In this document: piece by piece, positions 7,301 to 12,956 of the stretch
Position numbering within the stretch: position 1 is the first letter of the stretch
Layout: each line of letters begins with the position of its first letter
Assembly (NCBI GenBank): GCA_903842845.1
Contig: CAIMNN010000176.1
Span: 1 to 12,956, forward strand
Reading direction: 5' to 3'
DNA from: an uncultured Acidobacteriaceae bacterium
GTDB taxonomy: Bacteria > Acidobacteriota > Terriglobia > Terriglobales > Acidobacteriaceae
DNA: 12,956 nt
Made by a program: the position numbers and the translations under genes
Notes under the pieces: generated by a model
Seen by the model: the letters and a program-made list of their open reading frames with translations, nothing else
Databases searched by the model: none
Told to the model about the DNA's origin: nothing

Positions 7301-7648
7301 TTAAATAAAATCACTGTCGTGAGAATCAGAATGGACCGGGTCAATGAAGGCTTCAATCTGCTCGGACATATACATATTCAGGAATTTAAGAGCACATTGC
7401 TGGCCGCAGACACACTTTACACCCTCAAGCGTTGCGTATTCATTCTGAAAAGGGACAACAAGAAACGAGTCAATTTGCTTTAGATCGTCAGATGGAACGA
7501 GGTATCCGGCATTTATCACATCCGTGACAATGCTGCCGGTGACATTGTTTAATAGTGAGCTACGCAAAATGATGGACCACCAGTGATTGACATCCCGTTT
7601 CGGAGTGCCGCATCCATCGCAGATAAAAGCTTCTAAAAGGTGCCCCAC
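7301..7648 (-). CDS. Small CX2C/NHWW/CX3C protein, paralogue 1
   Basis: 115 residues, no named family recognised. GTG start with a near-perfect AAGGAGG 4 nt upstream. The N-terminal block has C10-X2-C13-G, then KRDVNHWW (17–24). The middle (about 25–60) is about 12 residues longer than in its two paralogues. The C-terminal block has VVPF (64–67) and CGQQCALK (81–88; C81 and C85). The paired cysteines suggest a zinc-ribbon-like metal site; H22 is another possible ligand. An Asp/His/Ser-rich tail (IDPVHSDSHDSDFI) is unique to this copy. There is no signal peptide or membrane segment. About 16 of the first 28 residues match paralogue 2. It converges with accC and sits between the two accC-end repeats. 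Coding status is well supported by conservation across three copies. Confidence 0.85.
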   Translation of the reverse strand: MGHLLEAFICDGCGTPKRDVNHWWSIILRSSLLNNVTGSIVTDVINAGYLVPSDDLKQIDSFLVVPFQNEYATLEGVKCVCGQQCALKFLNMYMSEQIEAFIDPVHSDSHDSDFI

Positions 7649-7693
7649 TCGTCCTCCTTGTTATTCGGATGGTGCTGATATTGAAACTGAAAC

Positions 7694-7718
7694 GCAAGTG
7701 AAGACCGTCAACACTTGC
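7694..7718. promoter_or_regulatory. Inverted repeat upstream of paralogue 1
   Basis: GCAAGTG (7694–7700) and CACTTGC (7712–7718) form a 7-bp inverted repeat around an 11-nt centre, about 45 bp upstream of the GTG start. The centre reads TTGACG on the minus strand, close to a -35 hexamer, but no good -10 is correctly spaced. GCAAGTG recurs at 7825–7831. Possible operator. Confidence 0.25.
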
Positions 7719-7870
7719 AATCGCATAAACTTGCCGCATTCAAGGCCAAGTCTACTGTGATTTGGAGACGCAAGACTGAGCAGAATTGAACTCAGGCACC
7801 AGCGTGCGCAAAAATACAAAAACTGCAAGTGTCGATTTTCAGAGCATGGAGAGATTGAGAGTGTTGTGCG

Positions 7871-7956
7871 AGGCGTTATTTGCGGATGAGGATTTCCGCG
7901 CTGGCCGATTCGACACGAAATTCGGGGAGAGATTTTTAGCCAAAGACAAGGATTGA
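7871..7956 (+). pseudogene. Displaced copy of the accC 3' end (direct repeat copy 2)
   Basis: An 86-bp fragment repeating the end of accC in the same orientation. In the accC frame it reads EALFADEDFRAGRFDTKF, then GERFLAKDKD and TGA. Relative to the real gene it has I to L, M to G, N to D and N to K changes plus synonymous differences in the last codons, and its own in-frame stop, so it looks like the intact end of a related accC rather than random debris. The frame extends back to an ATG at 7846 (36 codons), without a convincing ribosome binding site. A 12-bp echo of the accC sequence CATGGAGAGATT occurs at 7845–7856. The rest of accC is absent, so it cannot encode a carboxylase. Confidence 0.9.
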
Positions 7957-8020
7957 ACCGCACACTCAGAAATGTGGGATGAGGCAGGGAGCTATTCCAT
8001 GAGTGAGCATAGAGATCAGC

Positions 8021-8290
8021 TCATTTACATTCAATTAGCAATTGGCTCATATATTCATCCATGATCTTGTGAGCGCAGAGCTGTCCACATGCGGATTTGA
8101 TGTCATCTTGCCGAGCCAGTTCCGCATTGAATGGCACGAGCATGAATGCCGGCAGGCGTGTATCCGCTGTTGCATGGTCCTCTGGGGTTCCAGAGATAAA
8201 GCCCTGCATGTCGATATTCCACCAATGATTGACCTCGCGTTTTTGCGCGCCGCATGCGTCGCAGAAAAAGGCGTCTGGTAAAAAACTCAT
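8021..8290 (-). CDS. Small CX2C/NHWW/CX3C protein, paralogue 2
   Basis: 89 residues, same unassigned family. ATG 8290 is preceded by GAAGGAA with a 7-nt spacer. Motifs are C10-D-A-C13-G, KREVNHWWNIDM (17–28), a variable middle (29–47), MLVPF (50–54), ELARQD (57–62), then C68-G-Q-L-C72-A-H-K. With paralogue 3 it shares 21 of the first 28 and 27 of the last 42 residues, so these two are closest relatives. Predicted soluble and cytoplasmic; the conserved cysteines (and perhaps H22 and H74) could bind zinc. It lies 64 bp past the accC-end fragment, almost the spacing of paralogue 1 from real accC (57 bp). Function unknown. Confidence 0.88.
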   Translation of the reverse strand: MSFLPDAFFCDACGAQKREVNHWWNIDMQGFISGTPEDHATADTRLPAFMLVPFNAELARQDDIKSACGQLCAHKIMDEYMSQLLIECK

Positions 8291-8807
8291 ATTTTATTCC
8301 TTCGCAGGTACATGTCTTTGAAGCTTTTGGCCCAATGAGGAAGAGTCACTAGCGTGACGTAAGAATGATGAGCCCGATAAGAAAGCAAAAAATATGCTCG
8401 AAAAACGGCATGAATAGACAGCTTGGTACAGTGTTTAAATGTTGGCTTAAGTTGAACTTATACAAGGAGGGTCAACGAGTCAATATAAAACTGCCAAAAT
8501 ATAGCAAAAATACCTTGATGAGTTAGAAAGTTGTTGCAATGATTGAGGATAAATTTCCATTTATGCGCCGGTTTTGCACAGGTGCAGTTTTTTGGAAAGT
8601 GAAAGCGGTGTAAATTCAAGCTTGTCGGTCCTGCGAGCGGCAACCAGTTGGAGAATGGGGCGGGTGCATTTCAGTGAGGTGGTCATTGGAAAACAGTGTG
8701 GGCAGGGATACGGTTCCGGAAGGAAGTACGCTAGAAGCAATTTAACTTAGCGATTGTTATAAATGCGGGTAGCTGAGAGTCATCGCAGTGTCACCGGCAC
8801 TATGACA
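8291..8807. other. AT-rich spacer between paralogues 2 and 3
   Basis: No supported gene. It holds the candidate promoter and palindrome at 8448–8483, a small dyad GTCAC-TAGC-GTGAC (8345–8358) and TGCAC-AG-GTGCA (8576–8587) followed by a T-run. An unanchored frame around 8610–8740 shows no recognisable protein, and a 61-codon minus-strand frame (8458–8643) has no family features. The sequence is visibly more AT-rich than the acc genes. No fourth paralogue or accC fragment was seen. Confidence 0.55.
8448..8483 (-). promoter_or_regulatory. Candidate promoter with overlapping palindrome for paralogue 2
   Basis: On the minus strand TTGACT (8483–8478) and TATAAG (8462–8457) each match five of six consensus bases; the 15-bp spacing is short. 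The -10 overlaps a perfect TAAGTT-G-AACTTA dyad (8448–8460), as a repressor operator might. It lies about 165 bp upstream of the paralogue 2 start, implying a long leader. Confidence 0.3.
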
Positions 8808-9074
8808 TCATCTTGCTTCGGCCAGAATGTGGCTGAGATACTCGTCCATCACCTTGTGGGCACAGGCATGTCCGCATACGGAGATGATGGAATCCTGACG
8901 TGCGAGCTCAGGGTCGAATGGGACCAGCACAAAGGCACGGCATGAATTTCCGTCCAGGGCATTCTCCTGACGCCAAGCCATGTTGCTGTTCATGTCGATG
9001 TTCCACCAGTGGTTAACCTCGCGCTTCGGAACGCCACAAACGTCGCACATAAACGAATTGGGCAGATAGCTCAT
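8808..9074 (-). CDS. Small CX2C/NHWW/CX3C protein, paralogue 3
   Basis: 88 residues from ATG 9074, which has AAGGAG 10 nt upstream. A longer in-frame start at 9143 would add 23 residues with no counterpart in the other copies and is rejected. Motifs are C10-D-V-C13-G, PKREVNHWWNIDM (16–28), VLVPF (49–53), ELARQD (56–61) and C67-G-H-A-C71-A-H-K. An extra C45 lies in the variable middle. The N-terminal spacing to C10, C13 and NHWW is identical in all three proteins. No signal peptide or membrane helix is seen. Function is unknown; a small zinc-binding protein is the most cautious reading. It stands alone on its strand, about 520 bp from paralogue 2. Confidence 0.88.
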   Translation of the reverse strand: MSYLPNSFMCDVCGVPKREVNHWWNIDMNSNMAWRQENALDGNSCRAFVLVPFDPELARQDSIISVCGHACAHKVMDEYLSHILAEAR

Positions 9075-9518
9075 AACAACGCAGCTCCTTAATGGACTGT
9101 CATGCCGAAGATCTTCACCAAAGCGAAAAAACCGGCGAGCCAAATTCCACTACGATGACAGCCAGATCTGGAAACCATGCTTGCTTGTTCTTTGTTTGTT
9201 GATTTGCAAGTCTTTCAAAACTCAAACGGTTCAAAGTGAAACAACACATCAAGACCGTAGTAATTATAAAACATAACTATGGTAATGAATAATTATTATT
9301 AAAAGTAATCAAAAAATAAATCCAAGAGTCGCAGGATTATTTCTGATAGTAGGAGGATTGATGGATGTGTTGCAAATAAAGGGGTTGAGTGACTTGTGAG
9401 TGTTTTTTGAGAATGGAGAGAAATGTCATTCCGAGAAATCGTCAGAGGTTTAATCGCTTTTTATTCGCTTTTATCTGCGAAGCTGGTATGCTGATTCCGC
9501 AACTTCAGGAGGTTGCCG
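9075..9518. other. AT-rich divergent spacer
   Basis: Separates minus-strand paralogue 3 from the plus-strand DinB gene. Strongly AT-rich around 9258–9320, with a palindrome AATAATTATT (9289–9298) and a perfect minus-strand TATAAT at 9268–9263, about 190 bp upstream of paralogue 3, whose -35 is poor. The DinB promoter candidate is at 9464–9492. No gene was seen. Confidence 0.5.
9464..9492 (+). promoter_or_regulatory. Candidate extended -10 promoter for the DinB gene
   Basis: TGGTATGCT (9484–9492) is an extended -10 (TGnTATnnT), with a poor -35 TTCGCT (9464–9469) at 17 bp. Transcription would start about 20 nt before the ATG, just ahead of the ribosome binding site. Confidence 0.35.
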
Positions 9519-10025
9519 ATGGACTATCAAAAAGAGATCAATGCCGAGTATGACCGCGAAATCGCCAAAACCCGTAAGCTCCTCGAGGCTATTCCGGCCG
9601 ACGTGGACTTGGAATACAAGCCCAACCCTAAATCGATGAGCCTTGGCCGGCTGGCCGGGCACATTGTTGAGACCGCCGGCGAGTGGGGCAAGTGCACGCT
9701 CACCATGGACAAGATGGAGATGAAGGAAGGGCAGAAGTATGAGCCGTTCCTGCCCAAGAGCGGGGCAGAAGCGATTGCGCGTCTGGATAAGGACACCGCA
9801 GTTGTGAAGACCGCGCTGGCTAATTTCAAGACAGCTGAGTGGGACAATCACTGGAAGTTCATCTACAACGGGCAGGCGTTTATCGATAGCCCCAAGCACG
9901 AGGTATGGCGGACGTGGGTTATCAGTCACTTGATCCATCACCGCGCGCAGTTGGGCGTTTATCTGCGGCTGCTGGGGCACAAGATTCCCGGCGCGTATGG
10001 GCCGTCGGCCGATGAAGGAATGTAG
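9519..10025 (+). CDS. DinB/YfiT-like four-helix-bundle metalloprotein
   Basis: 168 residues, cytoplasmic. The N-terminal helix is followed by SLGRLAGHIVE, giving H48. The C-terminal ISHLIHHRAQLGVYLRLLG supplies the HXXXH pair H137 and H141, completing the three-histidine metal site of the DinB superfamily, along with the usual PG-Y-GPS ending. Members include thiol transferases (bacillithiol- and mycothiol-dependent) and damage-inducible proteins; the substrate cannot be told here. ATG 9519 has AGGAGG 6 nt upstream; a TTG two codons earlier abuts the ribosome binding site and is not used as start here. It appears to be a single-gene unit. Confidence 0.92.
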   Translation: MDYQKEINAEYDREIAKTRKLLEAIPADVDLEYKPNPKSMSLGRLAGHIVETAGEWGKCTLTMDKMEMKEGQKYEPFLPKSGAEAIARLDKDTAVVKTALANFKTAEWDNHWKFIYNGQAFIDSPKHEVWRTWVISHLIHHRAQLGVYLRLLGHKIPGAYGPSADEGM

Positions 10026-10122
10026 AAAGGCAGCGGTCTGGGTTGGTCGTGAAGCGGCTGGCCCGGATCGACGTTTATTTCGTTAGAGACAAACCGAACT
10101 GCAATCGTTTAAAACCGATGCA

Positions 10123-11673
10123 GTGAATAATACTTCTCCTTCATCAAAGAATCAGAGTGCAGTGGGGGGCGGGACGGGGCTTGTTCAGAGCCTTGGACTG
10201 TTCAGCTCGGCGGCGATTGTTATCGGGTCGATGATCGGGTCGGGCGTTTTTATTGTTGATTCAGATATTGCGCGACTGACGGATTCGCCGGCACTGTTGA
10301 TAGGCGCGTGGGTTCTGACAGCTGTGCTGACCATCATCGGCGCGCTCAGCTATGGCGAGCTTGCGGCGATGATGCCGAAGGCTGGCGGACAATATGTTTA
10401 CCTGCGCGAAGCGCTGGGGCCGCTGTGGGGATTTCTCTACGGCTGGACACTTTTCCTGGTCATTCAGACCGGAACGATTGCGGCCGTGGCTGTGGCGTTT
10501 GGAAAATTTTTGGGTGTATTTTTTCCAGCGGTCTCGACAACTAATTGGATATGGCACATTGCGCATGTGCCGCCGATACCTGTGGGGCCGATGGTCCTGG
10601 GCAATATGGATATCGGTTTGAATACGGCGAACCTGACGGGAATTGTGGTGCTGGCGTTTTTGGCGGTGGTGAATATCTTTGGCGTGAAGCTGGGCGCGTT
10701 GATCCAGAATATTTTTACTTCGGCCAAGGCGTTGTCGTTGGCAGCGCTCATCGTGCTCGCGTTTACTGTTGGCGTCAACTCGACGGCGATACAGGCGAAC
10801 TTTGCGAATGGAGCTTTCTGGCACAACGCGGGCTGGTCGGTGTTGCATCCGGTGCAGGTGGGTGTGGGCGGGCCGATAACGCTGGTCAACTTCGCTGTCA
10901 TTCTTGCAGTGGTGCAGGTCGGGTCGCTGTTTTCGGCTGATGCGTGGAACAACATCACGTTTACCGCGGGCGAGGTGAAGAATCCGCAGCGCAATCTGCC
11001 GCTGTCGTTGATACTCGGCACGGGGTTTGTGCTGACCGTCTACATTCTGGCTTCGTTTGCGTACATTCTTGTGCTGCCGCTGCATGGCGACCCGAATGGC
11101 GCAACAGCACTTGCGCGCGGCGTGCAGTACGCGACGGAAGACCGCATCGGCACGGCGGCGCTGGGGCAGATATTCCACTCCTACGGCGCGCAGTTGATGG
11201 CTGCGGCGATTTTGATCTCGACTTTCGGATGCGCGAACGGAATGACACTGGCCGGTGCGCGTGTTTACTACGCGATGAGCCAGGACGGGCTGTTCTTCAA
11301 GTCGGTTGGAAAGCTGCATCCGAAGTACAAGACGCCGGTTGCAGGATTGATAGTGCAGGCTGCGTGGGCGATTCTGCTTTGCCTCTCCGGATCGTACGGG
11401 CAACTGCTCGACTACATCATCTTTGCCGTGCTGGTCTTCTACATCCTGACAATCGCCGCGTTGTTTGTGCTGCGCTTCAAGCGGCCGGATGCGCCGCGGC
11501 CTTACCGGGCGATTGGTTATCCGGTGCTGCCCGCGCTTTATATCGTTCTGGCATCGTGGATATGTATCGTATTATTGCGATATAAGCCGCAGTACACATG
11601 GCCGGGTTTGGTAATCGTGCTTTTGGGCATCCCCGTTTATCTGCTCTGGAAGCCGAAGAGGTTGGAGAACTAA
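10123..11673 (+). CDS. APC-superfamily amino-acid permease (LAT/SteT-like)
   Basis: 516 residues, integral inner-membrane protein with about 12 hydrophobic segments. TM1 carries the unwound substrate-site motif GSMIGSGVF (about 32–40); PKAGGQYVYLREALGPLWGF follows TM2, and EVKNPQRNLPLS follows the middle helices, as in the APC family. The PYRAIGYPVLPALY motif near the C-terminus is typical of the LAT-like/SteT branch. The substrate is probably one or more amino acids; specificity cannot be read. The start is GTG 10123, because an ATG at 10118 is out of frame and closes immediately (ATG CAG TGA). No clear ribosome binding site is seen. A second, different APC gene starts 64 bp downstream, likely in the same transcript. 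Confidence 0.93.
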   Translation: MNNTSPSSKNQSAVGGGTGLVQSLGLFSSAAIVIGSMIGSGVFIVDSDIARLTDSPALLIGAWVLTAVLTIIGALSYGELAAMMPKAGGQYVYLREALGPLWGFLYGWTLFLVIQTGTIAAVAVAFGKFLGVFFPAVSTTNWIWHIAHVPPIPVGPMVLGNMDIGLNTANLTGIVVLAFLAVVNIFGVKLGALIQNIFTSAKALSLAALIVLAFTVGVNSTAIQANFANGAFWHNAGWSVLHPVQVGVGGPITLVNFAVILAVVQVGSLFSADAWNNITFTAGEVKNPQRNLPLSLILGTGFVLTVYILASFAYILVLPLHGDPNGATALARGVQYATEDRIGTAALGQIFHSYGAQLMAAAILISTFGCANGMTLAGARVYYAMSQDGLFFKSVGKLHPKYKTPVAGLIVQAAWAILLCLSGSYGQLLDYIIFAVLVFYILTIAALFVLRFKRPDAPRPYRAIGYPVLPALYIVLASWICIVLLRYKPQYTWPGLVIVLLGIPVYLLWKPKRLEN

Positions 11674-11737
11674 ACCGAGGCCCAACAAGAATTCAACTGA
11701 ACTAAAAATCAAGACTTTCATGGAGGAAGCCCTTCAG

Positions 11738-12956
11738 ATGTCGAAATTGTTCCGCATTAAACCTCTCTCCCTGCTTAATCAGGAGGCTGCTGAAACCGGC
11801 GAGCACTCGCTGAAGCGCTCACTGGGCGCTGTGAATCTGGTCATGCTCGGCATTGGCGCGATCATTGGCGCGGGCATCTTCGTGCTCACCGGTGTAGCCG
11901 CGGCCACCAGCGCGGGGCCGGCGGTTTCGCTGAGCTTTGTGCTTGCCGGCATCACATGCGCGTTCGCGGGTTTGTGCTACGCGGAGTTTGCATCGATCAT
12001 TCCCATCGCCGGTTCGGCGTATACATATGGTTACGCTACGCTCGGCGAGTTTGTGGCGTGGATAATCGGCTGGGACCTTTGCCTGGAGTATGGTTTTGGC
12101 GCGGCGACCGTAGCGGCCGGCTGGTCGGGCTATCTGAATAGTTTGTTGCAGCAGTTTGGCATCGTCCTGCCGCCGCAGTTTACGGATGTGCACGGCGCGA
12201 TCCTGGTTCAATATCAAAATCAGTGGATGAACATCAAGCAGCTTCCGGCTGGTATTGATGCATCCACATTGCCGCATGTGACAGCTGTAATTAATCTGGT
12301 TGCGATGTTCGCGATTCTTGCCATCACGACGATCCTGGTGATCGGCATCAAGGAGTCGGCGAACTTCAACTCCACTATCGTCTTTGTGAAGCTGACCATC
12401 GTCGGCATCTTCATCGTGGTCGGCGGCTATTACCTCGCTACGCATCCGGCTCATGCAGCGGCCAACTGGCACCCGTTCATTCCGCCATCTGAAGGGCACG
12501 GACACTTCGGATGGCTTGGTATTCCGGCAGGTGCGGCATCGATCTTCTTTGCGTATATCGGATTCGATGCGGTTTCGACGGCGGCGCAAGAGGCCAAGAA
12601 CCCGAAGCGCGATATGCCGATCGGCATTCTTGGTTCGCTGGTAGTGTGCACGGTGCTCTACATCATCGTCTCGCTGATTTTGACTGGCCTGGTGAATTAC
12701 AAGCTGCTCAACGTCCCCGCGCCGGTCGCGATGGGTATGGATGTTACCGGCTTCGGCCTGGGTTCGGTTCTGGTCAAGATTGGCGCGGTGTTTGGTCTTG
12801 GCACTGTGATGCTGGTGATGTTGCTGGGCCAGTCGCGCGTCTTCTATTCGATGTCGAAGGACGGGTTGCTGCCGAAGTGGGCTTCGGCGATTCATCCGAA
12901 GTTCCGAACGCCGTGGATTTCGACGATCATTGTTGGCCTCATCGTTTCACTGATGC
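11738..12956 (+). CDS. APC-superfamily cationic-amino-acid-transporter-like permease (3' end cut)
   Basis: 406 codons open to the right edge without a stop; the family usually has about 480–500 residues, so the last helices are missing. TM1 is preceded by HSLKRSLGAVNLVMLGIGAIIGAGIF (TM1 motif GAGIF at 44–48), characteristic of CAT/YfnA/GkApcT-type permeases. FAYIGFDAVSTAAQEAKNPKRDMPIGI lies mid-protein and QSRVFYSMSKDGLLP near the cut end. Predicted inner-membrane amino-acid importer. Start choice: ATG 11738 has GGAGGA about 10 nt upstream; an in-frame ATG at 11720 would add six residues but lacks a ribosome binding site. The preceding permease belongs to another APC branch, so this is not a recent tandem duplicate. 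Confidence 0.93.
   Translation, partial: MSKLFRIKPLSLLNQEAAETGEHSLKRSLGAVNLVMLGIGAIIGAGIFVLTGVAAATSAGPAVSLSFVLAGITCAFAGLCYAEFASIIPIAGSAYTYGYATLGEFVAWIIGWDLCLEYGFGAATVAAGWSGYLNSLLQQFGIVLPPQFTDVHGAILVQYQNQWMNIKQLPAGIDASTLPHVTAVINLVAMFAILAITTILVIGIKESANFNSTIVFVKLTIVGIFIVVGGYYLATHPAHAAANWHPFIPPSEGHGHFGWLGIPAGAASIFFAYIGFDAVSTAAQEAKNPKRDMPIGILGSLVVCTVLYIIVSLILTGLVNYKLLNVPAPVAMGMDVTGFGLGSVLVKIGAVFGLGTVMLVMLLGQSRVFYSMSKDGLLPKWASAIHPKFRTPWISTIIVGLIVSLM

Noticed and set aside
7161..7956. Reading the accC direct repeats as att sites of an integrative element
   Set aside because: No integrase, excisionase or mobility gene lies between the repeats, and the repeat is longer than a usual att core. Retained only as one possible mechanism in the findings.
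7661..7963. 100-codon minus-strand frame across the accC-end fragment
   Set aside because: It lies largely upstream of paralogue 1 and opposite the accC-derived fragment; no similarity to the small-protein family and no domain.
8576..8596. TGCAC-AG-GTGCA followed by a T-run as an intrinsic terminator
   Set aside because: The stem is at most 4–5 pairs with a 2-nt loop, too weak, and no plus-strand gene ends nearby.
8458..8643. 61-codon minus-strand frame between paralogues 2 and 3
   Set aside because: No recognisable features and no ribosome binding site; not related to the paralogues.
9075..9143. 23-residue N-terminal extension of paralogue 3
   Set aside because: No counterpart in the other copies; a strong AAGGAG sits before the internal ATG 9074, which aligns with the paralogue 2 start.
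10261..11403. 380-codon minus-strand frame antisense to the first permease
   Set aside because: Arg/His/Gln-rich shadow of a well-supported 12-helix transporter; no motifs or ribosome binding site.
11819..12895. 358-codon minus-strand frame antisense to the second permease
   Set aside because: Polar His/Arg/Asp-rich composition with no domain; it is the reverse complement of a clearly coding membrane protein.

Overview
The window reads as a piece of a bacterial chromosome, most likely from an acidobacterium (Acidobacteriota, Terriglobia-like). This assignment rests on gene content and is an inference: a DUF1800/DUF1501 pair, an Xaa-Pro-peptidase–accB–accC cluster, an excisionase-type HTH protein, a DinB-fold protein and tandem APC transporters. 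No rRNA or other phylogenetic marker is present.

Layout. (1) 1–3324, minus strand: an operon of an exported DUF1800 protein (Sec-type signal peptide) followed by a DUF1501 protein with a twin-arginine-like leader, cut by the left edge. (2) 3325–3800: a divergent intergenic region unusually rich in palindromes and hairpins, with a possible 6-codon ORF. (3) 3801–7243, plus strand: a small MerR/excisionase-type DNA-binding protein, an M24 Xaa-Pro aminopeptidase, and the biotin carboxyl carrier protein and biotin carboxylase of acetyl-CoA carboxylase (accB, accC). Structured spacers precede accB and accC. (4) 7244–9518: a looser, visibly more AT-rich accessory stretch. It carries three minus-strand paralogues of a small cysteine protein that I cannot assign to a named family. 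They share CX2C, a KR[DE]VNHWW block, a VPF block and CGX2CAXK. Between the first and second lies a displaced copy of the accC 3' end (67/70 identical to the real one, 710 bp downstream). (5) 9519–10025, plus strand: a DinB/YfiT-like four-helix metalloprotein. (6) 10123–12956, plus strand: two tandem, dissimilar APC-superfamily amino-acid permeases, the second cut by the right edge.

How it fits together. The acc cluster supplies the carboxylase half-reaction that makes malonyl-CoA for fatty-acid synthesis. The peptidase and HTH gene upstream may be co-transcribed with it. The small cysteine proteins are convergent to accC and unlikely to be in its operon. Their triplication, together with the partial accC duplication, suggests that the DNA just downstream of accC has gained material by recombination. 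This is the most interesting part of the window. No integrase, transposase, CRISPR array, tRNA or rRNA was seen.
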